Shown: positions 9,470 through 17,829, counted from the first letter of the stretch. The stretch is 49,037 bases of DNA from Treponema sp. (GCA_017553635.1 JAFZKN010000013.1:1-49037); one strand, 5' to 3'. Numbers and translations: made by a program. Notes: generated by a model not told the origin, from the sequence alone.

Positions 9470-10360
9470 TTAGAAATCTTCTGGAACTCCACCATCAACT
9501 TCTTTTGAAAGCGCATCATAAAGATCGCGTGAATGTTCAAGAAGTGGTCCAGGTTTTTCCTTTGTTGATTTTCCAAGACCGAAAATACGTGCGATTGCAA
9601 TTTTTGCTTCGTCAAGTTTTTTCAATCTTAAAGCCTGATCTTCCCTCTGACCATATTTATGTTCAAGAAGTCCACAAAGATAAATTACACCATCCCAGCC
9701 GTAATTCTTGTCAGTATCAGGCCCCATATTTGCAAGAGTTGAACTCTTTTCGATTCGGTTTGTTTCATTTATTACAGCCTGCTGATAAAAGAAAATTGCT
9801 TTCTTGTAAAATATTTCAGCAGCATATTTATAATTATGACCCGGGCACTCTTCTTCAAGATCGTTACAAAGCCATGCAAGTCTCAAAGTAAGAATGGCTC
9901 TTTTCATAGTTGGAAGATAAGAAAGGTCTACTTCATCATATGTCAAAAGAGCAAGATAATACATTGCAGCACCGTCAAGAAGATTTCTGTTTCTTGTCAA
10001 ATCATAATAAGGAAAAACAGCATTGACGGCAGCCTTTCTCTCTTCTGTCTTATCATAAATGCGCTCAAGAGAAGCTTCATCATCAATTTCCTTAAAATCA
10101 TTCCACAAAAATGCAGCGTGACAGTTAGGGCACGCACCGATTGCATAAATAATCGGGTTAATTTTTCCGTAGCGCGCAGAAGGAATATAAAGTCTGTGAA
10201 GTTCTTCAGTAAGTTTTCCGGCATTCATACGACCGTTACCACTGAGCATTTCTTCACGTGGAAAATCCTTTTTACAGACAGGACAATGACATTTATTTTT
10301 TGACCAATATGAAATTGCAGGCTTTTTCTTTTCACCTGTTTTTTTAACACCAGAAACCAT
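9470..10360 (-). CDS. DUF2225 family protein
   Basis: A 296-residue cytoplasmic protein of the DUF2225 family, known from spirochaetes and Firmicutes; its function is not established. It starts with a Lys-rich segment, then a zinc-finger-like arrangement CHCPVCKKDFPREE (about residues 24-37) and ACPNCHAAFLWNDF (about 92-105). Alpha-helical repeats follow that look like TPR-type packing (YYLALLTYDEV, RAILTLRLAWLCNDL, AEIFYKKAIFFYQQAV). A GGGAG Shine-Dalgarno lies seven bases before ATG 10360. The 37-base gap to acpS shows no terminator. It may be an RNA- or protein-binding scaffold, but nothing in the sequence proves that. Confidence 0.8.
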   Translation of the reverse strand: MVSGVKKTGEKKKPAISYWSKNKCHCPVCKKDFPREEMLSGNGRMNAGKLTEELHRLYIPSARYGKINPIIYAIGACPNCHAAFLWNDFKEIDDEASLERIYDKTEERKAAVNAVFPYYDLTRNRNLLDGAAMYYLALLTYDEVDLSYLPTMKRAILTLRLAWLCNDLEEECPGHNYKYAAEIFYKKAIFFYQQAVINETNRIEKSSTLANMGPDTDKNYGWDGVIYLCGLLEHKYGQREDQALRLKKLDEAKIAIARIFGLGKSTKEKPGPLLEHSRDLYDALSKEVDGGVPEDF

Positions 10361-10397
10361 TTTAATCTCCCATTAGTAAAATTATAACAGAAAACCG

Positions 10398-10790
10398 TCA
10401 GATTTCAATAATAACCTGAGCGATTGCAAACTCTTTTTCATGTGACAGGGACACAAAAACTTTTGCGTTCGGACACATTTTATCAAGTATTTCTCTGGCT
10501 GAATTTTCTAAAACAAGACAGGGCTTCCCACTTTCTTCATTCTGAATATAAACATCCTTAAGTTTAAAGCCTGAAATTCCGGTTCCTAAAGCTTTTGAAA
10601 AAGCCTCTTTTGCTGCAAATCTTGCCGCATAGTGCTGGCTCAAAGAAGAAATTCTCCTCTCGTTCAATTGTTTTCCGTCAGTCAGAATCATTTCTTTTTC
10701 ATTAAAATATTTTTCGAGAAGATTTTTATCTTCTATCCATTTATTAAAACGACTTACTTTTGCCAGATCGATTCCGATTCCAAAAATCAT
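10398..10790 (-). CDS. acpS: holo-[acyl-carrier-protein] synthase AcpS
   Basis: Transfers 4'-phosphopantetheine from CoA to acyl carrier protein, activating fatty acid synthesis. The protein has the N-terminal GIGIDLAKVSRF motif, whose aspartate binds the metal, and the second motif AARFAAKEAFSKALGTGI, with the metal-binding glutamate. VFVSLSHEKEFAIAQV closes the fold. Length 130 is typical. A GGAGAG Shine-Dalgarno lies about six bases before the ATG, and cdaR ends only two bases upstream, so the two are coupled. Confidence 0.95.
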   Translation of the reverse strand: MIFGIGIDLAKVSRFNKWIEDKNLLEKYFNEKEMILTDGKQLNERRISSLSQHYAARFAAKEAFSKALGTGISGFKLKDVYIQNEESGKPCLVLENSAREILDKMCPNAKVFVSLSHEKEFAIAQVIIEI

Positions 10791-10792
10791 TT

Positions 10793-11773
10793 CTACTCTC
10801 CGGAATTCTCTGCCGCTGAATCTGTTACTGGAGCCGGCTTTTCTTTTACAACAATCTTAACTTTTTCTGCACTTTGAGATTCAATCTTAAACGCATCCTG
10901 AATATTGATTACAACCGGAAGTTCATATTCTCCAGGTATAGAAATTGAACCGCAGTCACATTGAACCGTATATTCAGATGGATAAAATTTTTCAAGTACA
11001 AGCTGTGCACCGGAAACAGTAAATGAAATCTCAGGAACATTTTCCACTTCAAACCTGTCATTAAGGTTTCCTAAGAATACCCTGCAATTACTGAAAGATT
11101 TTGTTACAAGAGATGCTTCAAGAGAAACCTCAACAGAAGCCTGATATGGACTTATAATCTCTATAAACTTACTTAATCTTCTTAAAGGAACTGCCTGAGT
11201 AAAATTATCTTTTCGTTCTGTAAGCGCAACTTCTTCCGTACTGATTTTTTCAATACTTTCAACCATTGAACTTGGACCATTGATGATTGCATACGGCGGG
11301 TTAATTCTTACACCTGTTACTTCATATCCATGAAGCGGATCACCAGCAAACGGAGCTTCAATAGGAATAGATTTTCTTGTTTTCTTTTCAAGTTTTACCG
11401 TATACTGTTCCGGACTTACAATAAGTTCAACAGGATCAGAGAGAATTATCTCTGAAGAAAGAGAAAGATTTACAGGGACTTTATAAACTCCTTCCTCAAC
11501 ATAATAACTTAAATCAAGAACTGCCTCGATTGCATCTGAGTTGATATTTGCAACATTCTGAGATTTAGATCTTAAAGTTACATTTACATAAGAAGGAAGA
11601 GAGGTCACACTTGTAAGCTGACCGTCTTCAACTGTAGTAAGCGGAACAGAAAGAGTTCTTTTTTCAAGACGTGCATTCTGGCCAAAAAGATATAAAAGTA
11701 TCGCGGCACCTATACATATACATTTTGCAAACCAGTCTTTGGTTATCTTACTAAGAGTTGATTCTGGTTTCAT
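10793..11773 (-). CDS. cdaR: YbbR-domain membrane protein CdaR, regulator of diadenylate cyclase
   Basis: A single-pass protein with an N-terminal membrane segment (CICIGAAILLYLFGQ) followed by several extracytoplasmic YbbR repeats, each beta-rich with the pattern of proline-containing strands (VPLTTVEDGQL, VPVNLSLSSEI, IPIEAPFAGDP, VPLRRLSKFIE). CdaR proteins bind the membrane cyclase CdaA and modulate c-di-AMP synthesis. I chose ATG 11773 because GAGGA lies eight bases upstream; an earlier ATG at 11788 adds MRIPL. Either start lies inside the end of cdaA, so translation is coupled. The C-terminal tail is Ala/Glu/Pro-rich. In Firmicutes glmM usually follows; here acpS does. Confidence 0.88.
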   Translation of the reverse strand: MKPESTLSKITKDWFAKCICIGAAILLYLFGQNARLEKRTLSVPLTTVEDGQLTSVTSLPSYVNVTLRSKSQNVANINSDAIEAVLDLSYYVEEGVYKVPVNLSLSSEIILSDPVELIVSPEQYTVKLEKKTRKSIPIEAPFAGDPLHGYEVTGVRINPPYAIINGPSSMVESIEKISTEEVALTERKDNFTQAVPLRRLSKFIEIISPYQASVEVSLEASLVTKSFSNCRVFLGNLNDRFEVENVPEISFTVSGAQLVLEKFYPSEYTVQCDCGSISIPGEYELPVVINIQDAFKIESQSAEKVKIVVKEKPAPVTDSAAENSGE

Positions 11774-12566
11774 CAATGGTATCCTCAATGTTTCTAGATT
11801 CAGAAGTTATCTCAAGCAATTCTTCAAGAGTTCGGGTAAGTTCACTTATCGAAAGATCGTAGTGAAGTTTTGAATCATAGGCAAGGCTTATTGCCCCTGT
11901 CTCTTCTGATACAACAAGAACTACCGCATCTGTCTGTTCAGAAAGTCCAAGCGCTGCGCGATGTCTTGTTCCAAATGTTTTTTTAATATCATACTGTTCA
12001 CTCAACGGAAGGAAACATCCTGCCGCAATAATTTTTCCACCCTGAATAAAACATGCAGCATCATGAAGCGGAGTATCATGCGAGAATATTGTATAAAGCA
12101 ATGCCGAAGAAAGATTTGCATCAAGACGTGTTCCGGTTTCTATATAGTCATCCATTTTTGTATTTCTTACAAAAACAGCAAGCATTCCTCTTTTCATTTT
12201 AGAAAGCTGATCTGCAGCGATAAGAACAGCATCAACATGCGTATGTTTTGATCTGTGACCAAAGTTAAGCCATTCCTTCTGTCCCATTTTTAAAAATACT
12301 TTTCGAATTTCGGGATGGAATACAATTACGAAACAGACAATAAGCGCAGGAGCTATATTTTTTAAAATCCAGAGAATTGTATCAAGCCGAAGGATAAATG
12401 CAAGCAGATAGAAAAGACCTATAAGCCCTGCTGCCTTTAAAATCTGCATGGCATTAGTCTTCATCAGAAGTTCATATATTTTGTACAGAATATAAGCGAT
12501 GATGATAATATCCAGAGCCGGAGTAATATATGAATATATTTTTAAAAGCTGTTCAGTCGCTAACAT
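11751..12566 (-). CDS. cdaA: membrane diadenylate cyclase CdaA (DisA_N domain)
   Basis: Makes c-di-AMP from two ATP. Three N-terminal membrane helices (about residues 15-33, 40-60, 65-83) lead to a cytoplasmic DAC domain. The RHR motif is intact at 201-203 (GTRHRAALGLSE), and VSEETGAISLAY follows. The other active-site motif, normally DGA, reads DAA at 169-171 (PLHDAACFIQGG): the metal-binding aspartate is kept but the glycine is alanine. A domain of this length at these positions matches the Listeria/Bacillus enzymes. AAAGGG precedes the start by eight bases. The first 14 bases overlap folP and the end overlaps cdaR. c-di-AMP typically controls potassium uptake and wall stress; no target is visible here. 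Confidence 0.92.
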   Translation of the reverse strand: MLATEQLLKIYSYITPALDIIIIAYILYKIYELLMKTNAMQILKAAGLIGLFYLLAFILRLDTILWILKNIAPALIVCFVIVFHPEIRKVFLKMGQKEWLNFGHRSKHTHVDAVLIAADQLSKMKRGMLAVFVRNTKMDDYIETGTRLDANLSSALLYTIFSHDTPLHDAACFIQGGKIIAAGCFLPLSEQYDIKKTFGTRHRAALGLSEQTDAVVLVVSEETGAISLAYDSKLHYDLSISELTRTLEELLEITSESRNIEDTIDETRINS

Positions 12567-13380
12567 CAGTTAAACCCTTTAAAACATTTAAACTGTCTAC
12601 AGTTTCTTTAACATCGTGTACACGAAGATATTTTACACCGCTCATCACGGAAAAAATATCAGCTGTCAAAGTTCCTGCAAGCCTGTCCTGCACTTCTCTG
12701 CCTGTCAGTTCTCCGATTACCCTTTTTCTCGAAAGAGCCATCATGACAGGAAAGTCGCCGGCACAGAGTTTTTTAATATTCTTAATAAGTTCAACATTAC
12801 CTTTAAAATCTTTTGCAAAACCTATTCCCGGATCAATTATAATTCTTTCTCTGTCTATTCCACTCGAAAGAGCATAATCTATACGGCTGTAAAGATAATC
12901 TTTTACTTCATTAAAAATATCTTTATACTCAGTATATTTATCCATTATAACAGAGTTTTCTCTTTTATGCATTAATATTACAGGTATTTTTGACAAAGAG
13001 GCAAAATGACCGATTTCTTTATCGTCTTCTAAAGCAGAAATATCATTAAGGATGTCAGCTCCCTCATCAACGCAGGCAGAAATTACATTCTTCTTTCTCG
13101 TATCAATTGAAATGGGAATATCAGAATATTTACGGATTTTTTTTATAAGCGGAATTAATGCTTTAAGTTCATCTTTTTCATCTTTATAAGAAGCACCGGG
13201 TCTTGTACTTTCAGCTCCGATATCAAGGATGTCAGCTCCCTCATCAATTAATTTTCTGGCAAGAGAAAAACCGCCGCGACTCTTTTCCCAGAATGAATCA
13301 TTATCTGCATTTACAATTCCGACAACAAATGCATTTTTTTGAGTTGTAATTGTTTTTGAAGCAAGTTTTAAACTAAGCAT
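12553..13380 (-). CDS. folP: dihydropteroate synthase
   Basis: Condenses p-aminobenzoate with hydroxymethyl-dihydropterin pyrophosphate in folate synthesis. The 275-residue TIM barrel shows DIGAESTRPGA (the pyrophosphate-binding loop), SIDTRKKNVISACVDEGAD, RIIIDPGIGFAKD, MALSRKRVIGELTG and the terminal YLRVHDV motif. The first signature, usually of the form N-V-T-P-D-S-F, reads NADNDSF. The Asn, Asp, Ser and Phe are kept but the Thr-Pro of loop 1 is replaced; this loop is part of the pABA/sulfonamide site. The start overlaps the end of dxs by eight bases and the stop overlaps cdaA, so expression should be tightly coupled. Confidence 0.93.
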   Translation of the reverse strand: MLSLKLASKTITTQKNAFVVGIVNADNDSFWEKSRGGFSLARKLIDEGADILDIGAESTRPGASYKDEKDELKALIPLIKKIRKYSDIPISIDTRKKNVISACVDEGADILNDISALEDDKEIGHFASLSKIPVILMHKRENSVIMDKYTEYKDIFNEVKDYLYSRIDYALSSGIDRERIIIDPGIGFAKDFKGNVELIKNIKKLCAGDFPVMMALSRKRVIGELTGREVQDRLAGTLTADIFSVMSGVKYLRVHDVKETVDSLNVLKGLTDVSD

Positions 13381-15265
13381 TTTCTATACATGAGACAGAA
13401 ATTCCTGCATCTGTAAGAACATCCTGTCTTGTTCCCTGAGATATATATTTTTGTGGAAAAGCAAAAACTTTAACATTTCTAATATTGTTTTTATAAAGAA
13501 GGCTTTCCAGTTCCTCTCCAATTCCACCAGTTTTAATTCCATCTTCAACAATAATTATCTTAGAATAATGGCTGCAGATTTTTACAAAATATTTTTCATC
13601 AACAGGTTTTAAATAACGAAGATCAAAAATATCAGTGTATTCATTTTTCCTGAGTTTTGAACGTGCTGCAATTGTAACTTCACTCATCATTGAACCTGTT
13701 GTAACGATAAGAGTTTTATCTTTTGTTTTATCTTCATCAAACATAACAGAATCCGATGGAGAATATTCTGAAGCGTCGATTAAAATTCCCTTTCCTTCTT
13801 CAAGTGGAGTTGCATACGAAGGAAGTTCGTTCGGACAAGTAAGCTTCGGATATCTGATTACAACAGGTCCTTTTAAATCAATTGCAATGTTTAACATCAT
13901 ATCGAGTTCTTCTGCAGATGCAGGTGATAATATTGTCATATTAGGAATTGATTTTAAAAGTGCAATATCAAAAATTCCCTGATGAGTTTCTCCGTCAAAA
14001 GGTACTGCACCACTTCTATCAAGGACAAAAATAACATGAAAGTCAGGAAGAGATATATCATGAATAATCTGATCAACTGCCCTTTGAATAAAGGTTGAAT
14101 AAATGCATACAACAGGAACAAGTCCACCTTTAGCAAGACCACCGGCAAATGTTACAGCATGTTCTTCTGCAATTCCAACATCAAAAAATCTTTCCGGATA
14201 ATGTCGTGCAAAAGTATCAAGTCCTGTTCCCTTTGCCATTGCAGCAGTAATTGCAACAACTTTTCTGTTCTTTTGTGCAATCCTCATGATACTCTGAGAA
14301 AAAATTTCTGTAAAACTTACAGCATCAAATTTTTCAACCTTACCGTCAGAAATACAGAATGGACCTATCCCATGGAAAGTCTGCGGATCATTTTCTGCAG
14401 GACTAAACCCTTTTCCTTTTTTAGTTACAACATGAACAACAACAGGTTTCTTTAATTTTTTTACCCGATTAAAAACAAGTTCAAGTTCATTAATATTATG
14501 ACCGTTAAGAGGACCAACATATTCATAACCAAATTCAACAAATAGATTATTTGCAAGAAAAAGTCCCTTAAGACCTCTTTTAAATTTGCTTATAAACTGA
14601 GGAAGAAATTTATTAATTACCGGAGTACGTTCTGCAAACATATCGATTGCATGTCTTATTCTCTGGTACTGTTTTGACATAGTAAGACGTGAAAGATATC
14701 TCGAAAAGGAACCGTTGTTTTTCCCAATCGACATCTGATTATCATTTAAAACTACAATCAGATTTTTCTGAAGCTGCCCTGCATGACACAAGCCTTCAAA
14801 TGCAAGACCACCTGTTAATGCACCGTCACCGATAACCGCAATAACCTTTCCAATATTTTTTGAATTTTTTAAAATTGAACGGGCCGTCAAAAGTCCAAGA
14901 CCCGAAGAAATACTTGTTGAAGAATGTCCGTTATCAAAATAATCGTATGGACTTTCAGACATTTTTGTAAATCCGGAAATTCCTCCGTGCTGTCTTAATG
15001 TATTAAATTTTTCATAACGGCCGGTAAGGATTTTATGTGTATAAGACTGATGACTTACATCAAAAATTATTGCATCCTCGGGGTCATTAAAAACCCTGTG
15101 AAGGGCTATTGTAAGTTCAACTACACCAAGATTACTTGCAAGATGTCCGCCATTTTTTCCAACGACTTCGATAATGTTCCTTCGAATCTCCGAAGCCAGT
15201 TCAGGGAGCATTTTTTTTGAGAGACTCTGTAAATCTTTTGGACTTTTTATTCCGGAAAGAAGCGT
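13373..15265 (-). CDS. dxs: 1-deoxy-D-xylulose-5-phosphate synthase (apparent ACG start)
   Basis: First enzyme of the MEP isoprenoid pathway: a thiamine-diphosphate enzyme joining pyruvate and glyceraldehyde 3-phosphate. It shows GGHLASNLGVVELTIALH, the TPP motif GDGALTGGLAFEGL...NDNQMSIG, the transketolase part DVGIAEEHAVTFAGGLA, and the C-terminal domain. Family alignment by eye puts the start just before LLSGIKSPKDL. That codon is ACG at 15265, six bases after a perfect GGAGG (15276-15272). The first in-frame ATG (15211) has no Shine-Dalgarno and would cut the first conserved helix region. A TTG at 15337 lies upstream of the preceding terminator hairpin and can be discounted. So either ACG is used as a start, or ATG has mutated or been misread. 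Confidence 0.9.
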   Translation of the reverse strand, partial: TLLSGIKSPKDLQSLSKKMLPELASEIRRNIIEVVGKNGGHLASNLGVVELTIALHRVFNDPEDAIIFDVSHQSYTHKILTGRYEKFNTLRQHGGISGFTKMSESPYDYFDNGHSSTSISSGLGLLTARSILKNSKNIGKVIAVIGDGALTGGLAFEGLCHAGQLQKNLIVVLNDNQMSIGKNNGSFSRYLSRLTMSKQYQRIRHAIDMFAERTPVINKFLPQFISKFKRGLKGLFLANNLFVEFGYEYVGPLNGHNINELELVFNRVKKLKKPVVVHVVTKKGKGFSPAENDPQTFHGIGPFCISDGKVEKFDAVSFTEIFSQSIMRIAQKNRKVVAITAAMAKGTGLDTFARHYPERFFDVGIAEEHAVTFAGGLAKGGLVPVVCIYSTFIQRAVDQIIHDISLPDFHVIFVLDRSGAVPFDGETHQGIFDIALLKSIPNMTILSPASAEELDMMLNIAIDLKGPVVIRYPKLTCPNELPSYATPLEEGKGILIDASEYSPSDSVMFDEDKTKDKTLIVTTGSMMSEVTIAARSKLRKNEYTDIFDLRYLKPVDEKYFVKICSHYSKIIIVEDGIKTGGIGEELESLLYKNNIRNVKVFAFPQKYISQGTRQDVLTDAGISVSCIENA

Positions 15266-15290
15266 AAAAAACCTCCGATCCCTTAAATTT

Positions 15291-15329
15291 AAAAAAAAGA
15301 CCGCTAAAGCGTATACTTTTGCAGTCTTT
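15291..15329 (-). terminator. rho-independent terminator after the COX24-type gene
   Basis: On the minus strand AAAGACTGC (15329-15321) pairs with GCGGTCTTT (15304-15296), nine pairs with one T-G wobble, and an inner AAAG/CTTT stem in the loop. A run of T follows at once. It separates the small gene from dxs and shows that dxs starts below it. Confidence 0.75.
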
Positions 15330-15356
15330 GATGGCAAATATGCTTACAAGTGTAAA

Positions 15357-15446
15357 TTACTTGCTCTTATGCCGATTTCTTCTAAGCATCTTTTTTCGCT
15401 TATGTGTCGCCATCTTCTGGCGCTTTCTTTTCTTACCACAAGGCAC
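15357..15446 (-). CDS. small basic COX24/AURKAIP1-domain protein, probably ribosome-associated
   Basis: A 29-residue protein rich in Arg and Lys (MPCGKKRKRQKMATHKRKK followed by LRRNRHKSK). It matches the C-terminal COX24/AURKAIP1 domain, found as free-standing tiny proteins in spirochaetes and Bacteroidetes and related to mitochondrial small-subunit protein mS38. A role on the 30S ribosome near the decoding region is inferred from that family. The start is GTG, nine bases after AAAGGAG, and it is driven by a consensus promoter at 15513-15485. A terminator follows, so it is probably its own unit with some readthrough into dxs. It is too short for usual gene callers, and a longer ORF in another frame covers it. 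Confidence 0.85.
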   Translation of the reverse strand: MPCGKKRKRQKMATHKRKKMLRRNRHKSK

Positions 15447-15484
15447 GGTGCGCGCTCCTTTAATAAATTTGAATATTCCGTTGT

Positions 15485-15513
15485 ATTATCACGATTTTCG
15501 AGCTCCGTGTCAA
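15485..15513 (-). promoter_or_regulatory. consensus sigma-70 promoter of the COX24-type gene
   Basis: TTGACA (15513-15508) and GATAAT (15490-15485) are 17 bases apart on the minus strand. The predicted start near 15478 gives a leader of about 32 bases carrying AAAGGAG. This is among the strongest promoters in the window, fitting a ribosomal role. Confidence 0.75.
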
Positions 15514-15642
15514 TAAGACTTTTTCTTTTACCGTTTTTTTTACCTATCAATTTAGTATGTTTACTACTTCCTTTTTTTTGCAATTTCTGTTAGTATATGT
15601 CAAAGATTTCAATTTAAACGCACATAAATAGCAGAGGTAGAA

Positions 15643-16395
15643 ATGTCAGATAAGCTGGTTGATATTCAGGATATATCCGTAAGCATAGATTCAAAACAGG
15701 TTTTAAATAAATTAAGTCTTTCAATTGGGAAAGGTGAAACTCACGTTCTGATGGGACCAAACGGAGCCGGAAAATCGACTCTTGGAAACACATTAATGGG
15801 TAACCCGATTTATACAGTTGAAAACGGTAAAATCTTTTTTGACGGTCAGGATATCACAGAACTTTCAACAGATAAGAGAGCTGCAATGGGAATGTTCCTC
15901 TCGTTCCAGAATCCGCTTGAAGTTCCTGGAATCAGTCTTGAAAACTTTATCAGAAGTTCACTCCAGCAGATAACCGGAGAAAAAGTAAAACTCTTTCAGT
16001 TCCAGAAAGAATTAAAAGCCAACATGCAGTTTCTGGACATGGCGGAAACTTACTCATCCCGTGATCTTAACGTTGGTTTTTCCGGTGGAGAAAGAAAAAA
16101 ATCAGAGATTCTTCAGCTTCTTATGTTAAAACCGAAATTTGCAATTCTTGATGAAACAGACTCTGGACTCGATGTTGATGCGGTAAGAACAGTTTCAAAA
16201 GGAATTCTTGAATATCAGAAAAATCAGAACGGTTCACTTTTAATCATTACGCACTCTACAAAAATTCTTGAAAGCTTAAATGTAGATTATACTCATGTTA
16301 TCGTAAAGGGTAAAATCGTAAAGACAGGTGACGGTTCGCTTGTAAAAGAAATCAACGACCGGGGATTTGAACAGTTTATTAATCAGGAAAACTAA
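15643..16395 (+). CDS. sufC: Fe-S cluster assembly ATPase SufC
   Basis: The ABC-type ATPase of the SUF scaffold; it binds SufB and SufD and drives opening of the scaffold for Fe-S cluster formation in the cytosol. It has Walker A GPNGAGKST (about residues 37-45), the Q-loop FLSFQNP, signature FSGGERKKSE, Walker B FAILDETDSGLD and the H-loop ITHST. Length 250 is standard. A GAGG-type Shine-Dalgarno (AGAGGTAGAA) precedes the ATG. It is the first gene of sufCBDSU; sufB starts two bases after its stop. I could not see a convincing promoter in the 250 bases upstream. Confidence 0.97.
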   Translation: MSDKLVDIQDISVSIDSKQVLNKLSLSIGKGETHVLMGPNGAGKSTLGNTLMGNPIYTVENGKIFFDGQDITELSTDKRAAMGMFLSFQNPLEVPGISLENFIRSSLQQITGEKVKLFQFQKELKANMQFLDMAETYSSRDLNVGFSGGERKKSEILQLLMLKPKFAILDETDSGLDVDAVRTVSKGILEYQKNQNGSLLIITHSTKILESLNVDYTHVIVKGKIVKTGDGSLVKEINDRGFEQFINQEN

Positions 16396-16397
16396 AA

Positions 16398-17813
16398 ATG
16401 GCTGATACCGAAAAAACACAGATAAATGATATAGACCATTCAATGTATGATTTCCGCTACGAAGAAACCGAAGACTTCTACAGGATTAAAAGCGGACTTA
16501 CACCGGAAATTGTAGAAACCCTTTCTAAAGAAAAAGGTGATCCGGAATGGATGAAAGAATTCAGATTAAACTCTCTCAAGATTTACAACGAATTAAAAGT
16601 TCCTGAATGGGGACCTTCCATCGAAGGACTTGATATAGAAAACATCGCAACTTACGTAAGACCAAATACAAAGATGCAGGCTAAGTGGGAGGATGTTCCG
16701 GAAGATATTAAAGATACTTTCGAAAAACTCGGAATTCCGGAAGCAGAAAGAACATCTCTTGCCGGTGTCGGCGCTCAGTATGATTCTGAACTTGTATATC
16801 ATAATGTTCAGGATGAAGTTGCCAAACAGGGTGTTGTTTACATGGGCTTTGAAGAAGCTTTGAAGTCTGAACAGTGGGGACCAATGGTAAAAGAATATTT
16901 TATGACACTGGTTACCCCAAAAGATCACAAATTTGCAGCTCTTCACGGTGCCGTATGGTCAGGCGGAAGTTTTGTTTATGTTCCTAAAGGAGTTCATCTT
17001 TCGTTTCCACTTCAGTCATATTTCCGCTTAAATGCAAAAGGTGCCGGACAGTATGAACACACACTCATAATTGTTGATGAAGATGCAGACCTTCACTTTA
17101 TCGAAGGATGTTCTGCACCAAAATACAATGTTGCAAACATGCATGCGGGCTGTGTTGAACTCTTCGTAAAAAAGAATGCTCACCTTCGCTACTCTACAAT
17201 CGAAAACTGGTCAAAGAATATGTATAACCTTAATACAAAAAGAGCAAAGGTTGAAGAAGGCGGAAAAATAGAATGGGTTTCAGGAAGCTTTGGAAGCCAT
17301 GTTTCATATCTGTATCCAGAAAGTGATCTTGTCGGTAAAAATGCTCATGCAGAATTTACAGGAATTACATTTGCAGGAAACGGTCAGAACCTCGACACCG
17401 GTGCAAAAATGGTTCACAGGGCACCTGACACAACAAGTTTAATTACAACAAAGTCAATTTCTAAAGGCGGAGGAATTTCTACATACCGCAGTGCTGTATA
17501 TATCGATAAAAATTCAAAGGGTGCAAAAGCATCTGTAAGCTGTCAGAGTCTTATGCTTGACTCAGAAAGCCGCAGTGATACAATTCCTGCAATGACCGTT
17601 TTAACAGATGATGCAGATGTAGGTCATGAAGCAAAAATAGGCCGCATTTCTTCTGAAGCAATTTTCTATCTTATGAGTCGCGGAATTCCGGAAGACGAAG
17701 CAAGAAGTATGATTGTATCGGGATTTGCAAACCCTGTAAGTAAAGAACTTCCGCTTGAATATGCTGTAGAAATGAATAACCTTATCAGACTTGAGATGAA
17801 AGGTACACTTTAA
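16398..17813 (+). CDS. sufB: Fe-S cluster scaffold protein SufB
   Basis: Core scaffold of the SufBC2D complex on which the cluster is built. The 471-residue protein carries the family blocks YDSELVYHN, GVWSGGSFVYVPKGV-like sequence, EHTLIIVDEDADLHFIEGC, MVHRAPDTTSLI and the right-handed helix core. The conserved cysteine in KASVSCQSLMLDS lies where the cluster or persulfide cysteine is expected. The GHEAKIGRISSEAIFYLMSRG stretch is the SufC-binding end. It is preceded by sufC (two-base gap) and followed by sufD (16-base gap with GGAGG). Confidence 0.97.
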   Translation: MADTEKTQINDIDHSMYDFRYEETEDFYRIKSGLTPEIVETLSKEKGDPEWMKEFRLNSLKIYNELKVPEWGPSIEGLDIENIATYVRPNTKMQAKWEDVPEDIKDTFEKLGIPEAERTSLAGVGAQYDSELVYHNVQDEVAKQGVVYMGFEEALKSEQWGPMVKEYFMTLVTPKDHKFAALHGAVWSGGSFVYVPKGVHLSFPLQSYFRLNAKGAGQYEHTLIIVDEDADLHFIEGCSAPKYNVANMHAGCVELFVKKNAHLRYSTIENWSKNMYNLNTKRAKVEEGGKIEWVSGSFGSHVSYLYPESDLVGKNAHAEFTGITFAGNGQNLDTGAKMVHRAPDTTSLITTKSISKGGGISTYRSAVYIDKNSKGAKASVSCQSLMLDSESRSDTIPAMTVLTDDADVGHEAKIGRISSEAIFYLMSRGIPEDEARSMIVSGFANPVSKELPLEYAVEMNNLIRLEMKGTL

Positions 17814-17829
17814 GGCTTGGAGGAAAAAG

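Noticed and set aside
9505..10303. Two overlapping plus-strand ORFs of 128 and 155 codons
   Set aside because: Antisense to the DUF2225 gene, which has good codon use, a Shine-Dalgarno and recognisable Cys motifs.
13635..14455. Plus-strand ORFs of 115 and 98 codons
   Set aside because: Antisense shadows within dxs.
15344..15583. 79-codon minus-strand ORF upstream of dxs
   Set aside because: It covers a consensus promoter and the COX24-type gene in another frame, has no Shine-Dalgarno and no family likeness.
15174..15593. 139-codon plus-strand ORF across the dxs start
   Set aside because: Antisense shadow of dxs and the COX24 gene; composition matches reverse reading of Lys-rich codons.
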